Shown here: positions 56,401-64,000 of the stretch, in pieces | Layout of the letters: the number at the start of each line of letters is the position of its first letter | Position numbering within the stretch: the stretch's first letter is position 1 | Source: Saposhnikovia divaricata | Taxonomy: Eukaryota; Streptophyta; Magnoliopsida; Apiales; Apiaceae | Assembly: GCA_036435485.1 (NCBI GenBank) | Contig: CM071597.1 | Coordinates: 10,843,881 to 10,907,880, forward strand | Length of the DNA stretch: 64,000 nt | Direction: 5' to 3' | Made by a program: the position numbers and the translations under genes | The notes under the pieces: generated by a model | Told to the model about the DNA's origin: nothing | The model's database searches: none | The model's input: only the letters and a program-made list of their open reading frames with translations

Positions 56401-56616
56401 GCTGCAGATCATATTCGATCCTATGCTCAGACCAACATGAAGAAGTACAAGAAGTATCAAGGTGAGTTGAGAAATAAACTTGGAATACCACTGGTTTATC
56501 CTACAGATGTGTCATCCAGAAGGGAATTACTTGTTGACTCCGGATTGATCAAGAATCTACCTGATATGGATGAACAAGAAGAAGGAGAAATCAATGAGGA
56601 AGAAGGTGGTAAATGA
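53425..56616 (+). CDS. Third ORF of element C, intact (1063 aa)
   Basis: Opens MVGAYNNFELVNHN. The N-terminal domain has QEWNIFFEII at residue 132 and PRFLTLIFNHLMP near 204, collinear with A2 and B. A Pro/Glu/Gln-rich linker follows, then a basic patch HYRRKKLSFKRA near residue 372 (possible nuclear localisation signal). Coiled coils lie at about 520-625 and 750-830. An acidic region precedes the second coil. The C-terminal domain is unique and ends in an acidic tail (EEGEINEEEGGK). No signal peptide or membrane segment is visible. It is the only one of the three third ORFs here without a lesion, although C is the oldest element by nesting and its pol has two stops. I do not recognise a known enzymatic motif. 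Confidence 0.9.
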   Translation: MVGAYNNFELVNHNYIGYFNREDCPVDRFKSWIKFLNEQNICSHSITANVPMKFGPLKLMCTTAVSDERSFSFNFNDKTYTVDESVFNAALRLPTEQFAEVPSNDELTQFFTNLNYHGQLNLKRPLKSNLVQEWNIFFEIIAKVFANSTKSNNTVITGMLQSIGFSIAHNRRINFGSLIWPILLNRLKKARKNFGKGKLVKCHYPRFLTLIFNHLMPKDQPAPFPNDRIQWSGKPNKKFYTRLDTSKVLLHVPVVITPYMSTFINLPNVMPQPAAEIHLIEQAPQPEAEQVPEPQPDSEPLIALEHQLPVDQPTQNEDDVHVNDQVFDSTTLQSQYLSDSQIIVRSDQGIVEPQPLSQVNAPNTDPKFSKHYRRKKLSFKRAIPSSDILSETDLPLQKKGKTMSKAIINPFIPSSSPLLLTMGEDIFLHETENIVMQEEQVTVPAIVTAEEPSQVDRDLRTPIAPPLTFQEEARVISSAGTMDVDERSDVRITSNLSETLAREVSDTQRAIEVRAHNDTYTLSLIPQLDQMKESLAQAEEDNKNLRFDMDNMRTIFNNKINALKLSQQQAIEDSGDVTVARDLIISSMSNQIEDLQNNINENQLSTEHRLSQIERQNDHQAKGLRHLYNIISRTHSLTAEKKKFFGSSDESDPRAGTSHKTVEDSSTKGEKSRGGGSVSKEKDEDRSEGKKKTTHQAAEQEDDDAIEGFYYTGEPDIDLFADLQFPDVGEEFDEPDLSFWDDEEPIIPDSVETQRMNFEANKELEQNEANLSMREERLKKTLEQLAHNERLQKAEQEALQKQHAQKLEARKMYIKYKNGDKWERAQKVIDSPQTSDYDNRRMIAIFESFKKKNPVHDMYLKALKTEIVRITTASDPKNGELLIFVECHKLGSHKVSLQFFYDRSLSELWVLRPKVRTSSELGILLHEKFQEFAERAGPEVIDNPPQVKILKGEVIHTVNLQTEELYTHLARHLVYVEYALQNHGFASQEKIEAADHIRSYAQTNMKKYKKYQGELRNKLGIPLVYPTDVSSRRELLVDSGLIKNLPDMDEQEEGEINEEEGGK

Positions 56617-56861
56617 AGATTAGCTCTACAAGTTATATCATTAGAGCTTTGATAGAACAAGATAGGATAATTGTCTTATATGATCAGTCTAGAGGATCAT
56701 CTATCTTGTATTTATCTTTTCTGTTTGAATCTGGATAATGTTAATATGAACCAGAACTTTTCCATTATTTACTTAGCATTTAAAGTGTTTTCTTTTACTT
56801 GTTTAATTGGGGTTAGTTGAAGAATCCTCTAGGTATTTGCTTGTTATTGTATAACAAACAA

Positions 56862-56873
56862 ATAGGGGAAGAT
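56862..56873 (+). other. 3' polypurine tract (C)
   Basis: ATAGGGGAAGAT before the LTR. 56617-56861 is untranslated with no other feature. Confidence 0.9.
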
Positions 56874-57504
56874 TGAAAGGCATATGACTCAGCCTATTTG
56901 TAGTTCGAGGATCCTAATCCAATTAAACTAGATTGTAATAAGTAAATAATATCAACTGTCACAGGAATCTCAAAAGATGATAACCGTCAGAAGAAAAATC
57001 AACAAATCAATCTATAGTTTTGATGTTTTACACTGGAAGAAGATTCAGATATCTGATTAGGCCTCAAGGTAGCATTGAAACAAGTGGATTCTTTTAAGAG
57101 ACAGAGATTTCTATAAGTGATAAGAAACAATTTCAGTACCGAATGATTGATGAGAGTAAAGAGTATAAAAAGACCACAGTGTTAAAGTCACGATGAAGAA
57201 CAGAGATTGGAGTTAGTCGTTCATGAACCAGACAGTACATCGAGTGTCAACACCATTCCAGTGTATGTTCCTTATCATAATTACGTGGTTCGCAGTGGAG
57301 TATTGACTATTAAATAATTTATATTAATTCTATTTTAATTGATTAAATCAAGTAATTAAGTTAATAAATAAATTAATTCTATCAGAATTAATATATTTGT
57401 TAAAGTGATTATTAGATTAATTAAATAAGAATTAATATGAAAAAGAAATAATTAGTTAAATGATTTTTATAAATCATTTAATTAATTATAAACTGAAAAA
57501 TATG

Positions 57505-57775
57505 ATGATATAACTATCAAACTGATAGTTATACCGATAGTCATATACAGTTCAAAGAAGAGATAGTCATATTCAGTTCAAAGAGGAGATAGTCATATGC
57601 AGTTCAATTGGATAGTCATATTTCATTCAACTGGATAGTAATACCGAATGTTATATTGAACTGGAGAGTAATACCGAATGTCATATTGAGCTGGATAGTT
57701 ATACCGAAAGTTATATTTAAACTCGACAGTCATATTACATTCAATTGATAGTCATACCGATTGTCATATTAATGT
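57505..57775. repeat. ATACCGA / TAGTCATA word array in the C LTR
   Basis: Five copies of ATACCGA in contexts such as GATAGTTATACCGATAG, with many GATAGTCATAT words between. It lies directly upstream of the TATA box. It is the complement of the spacer word at 52655-52935. Confidence 0.88.
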
Positions 57776-57825
57776 AAAATGATTGTTATATCAGTTTAAA
57801 CTAAGTAATATGACTATGGCTGTGT

Positions 57826-57834
57826 TATATAAAG
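57826..57834 (+). promoter_or_regulatory. LTR TATA box (C)
   Basis: TATATAAAG about 50 bp after the last array word. Confidence 0.75.
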
Positions 57835-58304
57835 AAGCAGAATGCAGAAGAAATGAATCAGTCGACCATAACACAGAAAATACACACAGCAGCCCTTATA
57901 TTTCTCTCTCAAGCTCAAGAACACTTACAAATTAAATTCTGTAAATTCAAGTTCATCTCAATTATAATATCCTATCCATTGGAACTTGTTTACTTGTGAT
58001 TCTTGTACTACTAGCGAATTAAGTTTCCTAGTTCACAAATTAATATCTTGATTTTTATTAACTAAATTAGCAAAGTTCATGTTGAATTTTCTAATTAGTT
58101 ATTAATTACTTGATAATCGTTTGGACTGATTTTGTAACACCCATCAAGTTAATATATTGTTATATTCAACTTGAAATTTGTGTTATATAATTCCGCACAA
58201 AATATTCGTTTAACTGAAAATTGTTTAACGAATAAATTTCGAGAAAATGGTATAGATTGTATTCAACCCCCCTTCTACAATCTTATCGGACCTAACAATC
58301 ACAT

Positions 58305-58980
58305 ATTCTTTCGGAGTGCTACTCTACATAGTAATATACAGTACTTTGAAAATTGAAAAAAATGGAGTTAAATAAATATTATAAACTAACATTTTATTTA
58401 CTCAAAGGTTAAAATAAAAAAAGTATAAGATAAAGAGAGAAAATGTGGTTTATGTAGTAAGATTTTTAAAATGTAACCAAATCTAGCACAAAGGTTAAGA
58501 CATTTTAAAAGATATAAATCTATATCACAGATTCTTTCGGAGTGCTACTCTACATAGTAATATAAAGAACTTTGAAAATTGAAAAAGATGGAGTTAAATA
58601 AATATTACTCCCTCCGTCCCTCTCATTTGTTTACAAATGAGTTAGGGGTTTAGAAAAAATGTAAATAGTGAAAAAAAGTAAGAAAAATGAATAAAATTGT
58701 GGGACCCATCAATATTTTATGTAATAAAGTGAGTTTAGTTGAGGAAAGCAGTGGGTATAACTATTTTTTATATTATAAAACTTTTACCATTTTGGATAAA
58801 TTTTAGAATGTAAAGAATTGAGAGGGACATTCCTAATGTAAGGAAATTCAAGGGACATAGGGAGTATAAAACATTTTATTTACTTAAAGGTTAAAATAAG
58901 AAAAAGGGAGAAAATGTGGCTTACGTAGTAAGATTTTTAAAATGTAATCAAAGCTCATCAAAGCGCAATGGTTAAGACAT
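58305..58980. repeat. 226-bp tandem duplication, second copy holding a MITE
   Basis: ATTCTTTCGGAGTGCTACTC starts at 58305 and at 58531. Copy 2 continues past the MITE to about 58980. The copies are diverged by scattered substitutions and small indels. No ORF; origin unknown. Confidence 0.92.
58608..58864. mobile_element. Stowaway-like MITE (257 bp)
   Basis: Begins CTCCCTCCGTCCC and ends GGGACATAGGGAG, forming imperfect terminal inverted repeats, with TA on both sides (58606-58607, 58865-58866). The first copy of the tandem duplication has AAATATTATAAAC at the same place, i.e. an unoccupied site with a single TA. Non-coding; mobilised by a Tc1/mariner transposase elsewhere. Confidence 0.93.
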
Positions 58981-59040
58981 GAATTATTAAGGAGAAGTTC
59001 AATGGTTCGATTCCTAATACATAAATTTCAAAAATATATG
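58955..59040 (+). other. tRNA-like Pol III box pair, possible SINE remnant
   Basis: GGTTCGATTCC at 59004-59014 matches the tRNA B box; AAGCGCAATGG at 58961-58971 is a fair A box about 40 bp upstream. No cloverleaf is evident and both ends are undefined, so this is not a tRNA gene. Confidence 0.35.
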
Positions 59041-59107
59041 GATAAAAAGGTAAATTCACGGGCAATTTCTTGGCATATTTTACCCTTGTTTTGACATATA
59101 ATATATA

Positions 59108-59300
59108 CTCCCTCCGTCCCATAAAACTCTTCTCGTTTGAAATGTCGGGACTGTTCAGAACAGGAGACAAATTACTAATTCACATCTAATCTATAAGACC
59201 AAATATAGTCATGAGTGATCTTGTTGGATTCGTATTTATGAGTATTTTAATACAATGAAGTTTTTATATTTAAATCTAATACGAAATTAAAGATATTAAC
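59108..59300. mobile_element. Stowaway-like MITE, truncated by the Tat element
   Basis: Starts CTCCCTCCGTCCCATAAAAC after TA. The expected far end (…GGACGGAGGGAG) is absent: the sequence stops at GATATTAAC where the LTR begins. The other part should lie off-window, right of the Tat element. Confidence 0.7.
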
Positions 59301-60300
59301 TGTTGACGGAGTAATTTGGTAACAACAAAGTTTGAGGTTCGTCGCCGGAATCAAGATCTATGACGGCGGTTCTTCGCCGAAAAAATCACCGGAGTGTAGT
59401 GGCTGTGATGAATTGGGGGCTAAGATTGAGAGGGTTTTGGTGGTGGCTCGTAGAGCTCTTCGTTTCCATCCCCCTCAATTTGCCTACGTGCCTCTATATT
59501 TATAGTGGATCAAGCCCACGTAGTTCTTGGAGAGCAAGAAACCCAATTGGGCTTGGATTGTCGGTCTAGCTTCCGGAATGTTCTACTATGAGGCCTAACC
59601 ACAAAGGTCCAAGGCTCATCCAAGATCTCAAGACTTCACGGATAAGGAAACTTCCCCCGTCGAGGACTAGTCCTTTCCGCTACCAGCTATTTCTTGATTT
59701 CAAGGATGCAGGTATAGCCATGGTTTACCCCAAGTACAGAACGCATCCTTGTCCCCCGAATGAGAAGCACCCACCAGATGGCATGACAAGTGATCCAGAG
59801 CTTTTGGTTGCAAAGTGCAGGATTACTCCGAAGTTCCCCAATGAGAGCGCGCCCATTGAATACAGGAACAGAGCTCCCAAAGCACACACCAGAAAGTCCC
59901 CATCTTTCCACCTTAGGGCGCGCCCTTAGTGTTTAAGAAGGGTCCTTATATCCAGGCATACCCCTGGAGGCCTTCTACAACGGACATCCCCCTCCTGAGA
60001 TACGACAGGAGGGAATTCTTCAACTCTTGGAAAACCAGCTTTAGTAGAAATCTTCAACATAATTTTATCACTAAGGGCGTGCCCTCCTTGTAGGGAAGGA
60101 GATGGCGCGGCCTAATTTCTTGTAAAACTAACAAACATCCTTTTTGACTGATTTTATGTCTCTCAGGGCGCGCCCTTCACGTACGGGAGGTGAGGGCACG
60201 TCCTCCTTCTATGAATCTTCAATCTTGAAAATCCCCAAATTGAACCCGTATCTGACCCGAATCCATTTTAGAATACCTGAACCGAATTTTGGGCATAACA
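59301..60300 (-). repeat. 3' LTR of the Tat-like element (1000 bp)
   Basis: In sense it runs from TGTTATGCCC (60300) to CCGTCAACA (59301). The PPT (60301-60314) abuts it. TATA at 59497-59504. ORFs inside it on the plus strand are chance. Confidence 0.75.
59497..59504 (-). promoter_or_regulatory. LTR TATA box (Tat-like element)
   Basis: TATAAATA on the minus strand, downstream in sense of the GC-palindrome cluster. Confidence 0.65.
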
Positions 60301-60314
60301 ACTACCCCCCAATT
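60301..60314 (-). other. Polypurine tract (Tat-like element)
   Basis: The minus strand reads GGAATTGGGGGGTAGT directly before TGTTATGCCC. Confidence 0.85.
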
Positions 60315-61107
60315 CCATGTAAAATCAAAGATGAAGCATGGAATTTCAATCTTAAACAACACCAAAATTTTTGTAGCTTTTCTTCTCCAGGGCGCGTCCT
60401 CATTCCTCTTATCTTCAAGATTCTATGCGAAGGGCGCGTCCTTAATTTTTTCAATCCAAAATTTTATCTCCTGGACAACTCTAGTTTTAACTTCTTCGCA
60501 GAGGAATAACACAAATGCACAACATCTCTAAGCTTACATGAGCTAACTCGGCGCAAGAAACAAGAGATATTATGCATAAGTGTAAACCTCTCACAGGGCC
60601 CGCACTAAAGCTAAATATATATATATATATATATTTACAGAGGGCGCACCTTATGATATTAAGGCGTACGGATCCCTTTCCTCGATATGCTCACCTCTAA
60701 CACTGATTGATATAATATCATCAGGACTTTCTTCTTCAATCTCTTCTAGATATCCTTCTTAAAAATCATCAGAAATGAGTATTTGAGGGCGCGCCCTCTG
60801 GGGTGGACACCTCCTCATTCTTTTCTTCTTGAACAAAATAATGAGCCTAAATTTCTCCCTTGATGTTCATAATTCCTTCAGGGCTTCTTTCAATGAGGGC
60901 GCGCCCTTCATCTCTTTGTCTCCTGAAACCTTCATTTCTTTCAACAAGGGGTGCCCTGCTAGGGCATTGTGAACTGACTCTTGATCCAAAGCTATAAATT
61001 CCATCATCTGAGTTACTAGGAGAGAACCTTCTCCAAGATTTACGATAACCTGATTGCACCCATCATTTTGAGCTTCTACTAAAAACCATAAATTCATGCA
61101 TTCTCTG
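60315..61107 (-). other. Post-gag stretch of the Tat-like element, no gene
   Basis: Holds an AT dinucleotide run (about 60614-60635) and several GC palindromes. A 76-codon minus frame at 60867-61097 shows no family motif; I do not call it a gene. Confidence 0.65.
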
Positions 61108-62534
61108 CTACCATGTCTTTATCCGAAAGCCACACCTTCTTGTAGGTATTGTAATACAAAATATTCCCCGAATTTCCATTGCCCAAGTCTGAGTAACACA
61201 TGCCTCATCTTCAGTGCAAGTGATGTCTGCACACTCTCCCTTGAACAATTTAGGTTGCCTTAACTTCATGCTATTCACATTGGTGAGAAGTATATATTGC
61301 CTCTCAAGCATATCACTCCAAAGATAGTGTGTATACTTCCTTCCTTGACCATTTTCTTCTCCTCGATGTTGTCCTCATCACGGAGGGCGCGCCCACCGTT
61401 CTTCTTCTCAGGATTCTCCTTATGCTTCTTGACTTCTCTGATAATCCAATCGGTCAAGTATCCTTCCTTGATCAGATCTTCAATTTCATCCTTCAGCTGA
61501 CGACATTCATGAGTATTGGGACTAGTCGACTCATAGTACTCACAGTGCTTCTTCTTATCCTTGCTTTTCCAGGCAGACAGAGGAGCGGACTTCTTAAAAA
61601 GCTCTTTATTCTTGTTCACATCAAAGATGTGTTCAATCGAAGCCGCCAACGGAGTGTAATTATTTGTCCTTCGATCATAAGAATACGTATCGAGAGTTCC
61701 CCATTCTTTTCCAACATTAGTTGCGTTCACTCCGTTAGCGCCGATTCCGGTACGATATACAGGACTTGTAATCTTCCCCTTAGCGTTCCCTGAGCTTCTG
61801 TCTTCCGATTTTCTGCCAAGGATTTCTCCATTACCTTAAAAGATTCAGCCTATGCAAAAACATCAACCAACATAGCTGAATCCCTTTCTTGAAGACGGTT
61901 CCAGAAATCCGTCTCTACCTGCAAACCAGCTATCAAGAAACTCTTAAGTGTCTCATCGGTTGTTCCTCTAACCAAAGCGGATTCTGCATTGAATTTTTTG
62001 AAGTAAGATTGAAGACTTTCTCCTTCTTTCTGCTTGAAGTTGGCCAGAGTTGTAACGGGAGGAGCATACTTCATTGTTGCTCGGAACTTGGTTAAGAACA
62101 AAGTCCTCATCGTCTCCCAATAGGTAATCACTCCAGATATAGGCTTTTGAAACCATTGCTAAGCATTCTCACTGAAAGTTGTTGCCAGCAGACGACATCT
62201 AGCCAAGTCAGTTTACTTGGTAAACATCCATCTCAATGTCAAAACATCCTAAGAATTCCACAAGGTCTGCATTTTCATGAAAACGTAGATCATTGGTTAT
62301 AGATCTATATCCTGTAGGGAGTTGTGCCTCTCTAACCTCTGTTGAAAATGGAGAAGGAGTTTGTGCTGTAGCAGATATCCTTCCTCCATCCAAGTGAGAA
62401 AGAAGCCTCTTCAAGTCGATGACATTAAAAATGCCAACACGTGGAATATTTTGAACATTGGTTGCACGGTTATTTGAGTACCCCCAAGGGTGGAGGTTGA
62501 GCTGTCGTCTGAGCATTTCCTGGAACTTCAGCAT
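61108..62534 (-). pseudogene. gag: Degenerate gag of a Tat-like Ty3/gypsy element
   Basis: Pieces in sense order: 62534-62208 (LPTGYRSITNDLRF and a start of the capsid fold), 62131-61850 (core YWETMRTLFLTKFRATMKY and FKQKEGESLQSYFKKFN, the retrotransposon gag signature), and 61730-61275 (KKHCEYYESTSPNTHECRQL, the variant zinc finger of Tat gag followed by EIEDLIKEGYL). A His-to-Tyr change affects the usual CEYH/CEFH pattern. The piece at 61311-61108 (ITCTEDEA) may be the start of the protease region. Frames are separated by stops, including a TAG at about 62163 between Ala and Gln codons. Sequence right of 62534 still reads as a Gln/Pro-rich Gag N-terminus up to the C2 insertion. Confidence 0.8.
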
Positions 62535-63145
62535 GAAGTTCTGTGAGAATTACCTCTTGAGTCTGAGTTTGTTCCTTTTGACCTTGAGGTTGTGGATTTT
62601 CTTCAATCTGTGGATTTCCCTGAGGTCGTGGATTCCCCAAAGAACCTTCTTGATGATTTCCTTTAGAGGGAGGGCGCGCCCTCGTGTTAGGTCCAATATG
62701 ATTGTAGAAGGGGGGGTTGAATACAATCTATATCAATTTCTCAAAATTTATTCGTTAAATAATTTTCACTTAAACGAATATTTTGTGCGGAATAAATTGA
62801 CACAGATTTCAAGTTGAATATAATTGTATATTAACTTGATGTGGTGTTACAAAATCAATACAAACTATTATCAAGTGTTTAATAACTAATTAGAAAATTC
62901 GACATGAAATTTTCTAATTTAGTTAATAAATCTCAAGATAAGTACTAGGAAACTTAATTTGTTAGTAGTACAAGAATCACAAGTAGACAAGTTCTATCGG
63001 ATAGAATATTACAAAGATGATGAACTTGAATTTATGTGAATTAATTTGTGCTTGGTGTTCTTGAAGGCTTTGAGAGAGAATGGCTGTCTTTTTCTTTTTC
63101 TTGCTGTTGTATTCTGCAATTTTTTTTTTCTGCTGCTACTGTCTT

Positions 63146-63154
63146 GTTTATATA
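63146..63154 (-). promoter_or_regulatory. LTR TATA box (C2)
   Basis: TATATAAAC on the minus strand, about 90 bp downstream in sense of the array. Confidence 0.65.
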
Positions 63155-63250
63155 AGTCTGTACTGATTAGATATGACTTAAACTGTTCCAAGACCTATTA
63201 AATCAGCTGTCAGCATGACTTAATGTTGCTCCAAGACATAATTAAACATT

Positions 63251-63510
63251 CGGTATGACCTATTTTCTGTCGGTATGACTTAGAAAATGTGTCGGTATGA
63301 CTTAATCTTGAACAGTGCAGTCGGTATGACCTAATCCACTTTTGTCGGTATGACTTAATGACCTTTCCAGAAATATCTGCTTCGGTATGACTTATTTCCT
63401 TCGGTATGACCTATTTTCTTTGAGGTCGGTAAGACATAATCCCTTGCAGCAGTCGGTATGACTTAATTCATTTGCTCGGCATGACTTAACCTTTTATCAT
63501 GTCGGTATGA
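63251..63510. repeat. CGGTATGACTTA array in the C2 LTR
   Basis: Nine exact CGGTATGAC copies plus two variants in 260 bp, most followed by TTA or CTA. It is upstream in sense of the TATA box. The word is related to, but distinct from, that of element C. Confidence 0.93.
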
Positions 63511-64000
63511 CTTATCTTAAGTCATACCGAACCAAACTCAGTCATGACATAATCTATTCAGCATTTAATTAAGTCATATTGATCCTTTTAATTAATTAAT
63601 GATTAACTAATTCATGATTAATTGATACAATAATTAACTTAATAAATAAATTAATTCTATTAGAATTAATTCATTAATTAAACCAATTAATGATTTATAT
63701 CAATTACAAATGAATTAAATTAAATCAATAACTAATTAATTTAATTCTCCCAAACCACGGAAAATAATAAAGAATTACCACTGACTTATGTTGACGTTCG
63801 ATGTACTGTCTGGTTCATGAACGACTAACTTCAATGATGCTTCTTCACTTCTGACTTTAAGCTATGGTTTATTTCTTCTCTCAATTTTCTTGTACTTTGA
63901 TTGATTTTCAATCTATCACTCGAAAAATCTCTGTCACTGTAAATGAATCCATTCACTTCAATGTTATACTGAGGCTTGATCAGATACCTGATACGTCTTC

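Larger units (their letters stand above)
45906..58297 (+). mobile_element. SIRE-type Ty1/copia element C (5' LTR split by L0)
   Basis: 327 bp of 5' LTR, PBS, gag, pol with two stops, spacer, an intact third ORF, PPT and a 1424-bp 3' LTR. The first 1.1 kb of the 5' LTR should lie left of L0, off-window: the 3' LTR shows the uninterrupted sequence across the point (ATATCCTATCCATT). The expected L0 duplication is CTATC. The target duplication of C at the right is ATCAC (58298-58302). Confidence 0.93.
56874..58297 (+). repeat. 3' LTR of element C (1424 bp)
   Basis: TGAAAGGCAT to GGACCTAACA. The 27-bp conserved box is at 57224-57250, the word array at 57505-57775, and TATATAAAG at 57826-57834. 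Confidence 0.95.
59845..62681. repeat. Dispersed GGGCGCGCCC palindromes
   Basis: Perfect copies at 59916, 60166, 60787, 60897, 61385 and 62672. Variants, mostly single-base, lie at 59845 (GAGCGCGCCC), 60075 (GGGCGTGCCC), 60194 (GGGCACGTCC), 60390 and 60432 (GGGCGCGTCC) and 60642. They sit in an otherwise AT-rich element, in the LTR, in the post-gag stretch and within gag codons. Most variants are C/T or G/A at CpG, as methylation decay would give. Confidence 0.92.
59301..62684 (-). mobile_element. Tat-like Ty3/gypsy element, gag only (3' part)
   Basis: On the minus strand: gag remnants (62534 to 61275), a short protease-flank-like piece, about 0.8 kb of non-coding sequence, PPT and a 1000-bp 3' LTR. 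No RT, RNase H or integrase is present between gag and PPT, so pol was deleted, as in TR-GAG-type non-autonomous elements. The 5' part lies beyond the C2 LTR inserted at 62685. The expected target duplication at the left is TTAAC (59296-59300). Confidence 0.8.
62685..64000 (-). repeat. LTR of a C-related copia element (C2), truncated by window end
   Basis: The plus strand starts TGTTAGGTCC and follows the inverted C LTR to the window edge; about 160 bp are missing at the far end. No PBS lies to its left, so this is a solo LTR or the 3' LTR of a minus element. The expected target duplication is CCTCG (62680-62684). It holds the 27-bp box at 63791-63817 and a TATA on the minus strand at 63154-63146. 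Confidence 0.9.

Noticed and set aside
59004..59014. A tRNA gene at the B-box-like GGTTCGATTCC
   Set aside because: No acceptor stem or cloverleaf could be traced around it; a SINE remnant is the most I can support.
59108..59313. Second MITE ending at the CGGAG followed by TA at 59311-59313
   Set aside because: The terminal GGGAG is missing and TGTTGACGG at 59301 fits better as the LTR end of the Tat element, with MITE truncation.
59360..59929. Plus-strand ORFs (69 and 113 codons) as a host gene
   Set aside because: They lie inside the Tat-like LTR, antisense to it, and show no domain or gene structure.

Overview
The window is plant nuclear DNA, almost certainly from a eudicot with a large, repeat-rich genome. 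I see no host gene, rRNA, tRNA gene, CRISPR array or bacterial-style operon. Nearly every base belongs to LTR retrotransposons nested inside each other, plus two Stowaway-like MITE copies and a weak SINE-like remnant. Evidence for a plant: primer-binding sites complementary to initiator-Met tRNA, SIRE/Maximus-type Ty1/copia polyproteins with a third ORF, a Tekay/Del-like Ty3/gypsy LTR, and a Tat-like gag. The genus cannot be told from the sequence alone.

Layout, left to right. (1) 1-6120, minus: SIRE-type copia element A1; its 5' LTR is at 5030-6120, pol is intact and most of gag is deleted. (2) 6121-14582, plus: A2, a second copy of the same family, cut inside its reverse transcriptase by A1, with a 3' ORF and 3' LTR. 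(3) 14583-15650, 30746-31473 and 43999-45905, plus: three pieces of one old, very long LTR (L0). (4) 15651-30745, minus: a LARD-like element of the L0 family with two 4.8-kb LTRs differing by one T in everything I compared, perfect TGGTT target duplications and a decayed interior; it sits inside L0. (5) 31474-43998, plus: complete copia element B with 505-bp LTRs and GATTA duplications, also inside L0. (6) 45906-58297, plus: copia element C, whose 5' LTR was split by L0. (7) 58298-59300: a 226-bp tandem duplication, one full MITE and one truncated MITE. (8) 59301-62684, minus: a Tat-like gypsy element reduced to gag, with a 1000-bp 3' LTR. (9) 62685-64000, minus: the LTR of a C relative (C2) inserted in that gag.

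The nesting gives relative ages: C is oldest, L0 entered C, then A2, the LARD and B entered L0, and A1 entered A2. LTR comparisons agree: 4 substitutions in about 326 bp for C, 2 in 505 for B, and none seen for the LARD.

The copia elements share one plan: LTR, iMet PBS, gag with zinc knuckles, pol (PR-IN-RT-RH), a non-coding spacer, a long third ORF, PPT, LTR. The third ORFs of A2, B and C share a collinear N-terminal domain but show no obvious signal peptide or membrane segment; B and C carry nuclear-localisation-like basic motifs and A2 ends in a basic tail. Each family has its own short, often palindromic word repeated many times just upstream of the TATA box in its LTR and again in the spacer upstream of a second TATA box that precedes the third ORF. 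The Tat-like element shows a similar LTR arrangement with GGGCGCGCCC. I regard this combination (private word arrays, two promoters, and a third ORF that looks nuclear) as the best candidate for an undescribed system here, possibly self-regulation or anti-silencing.
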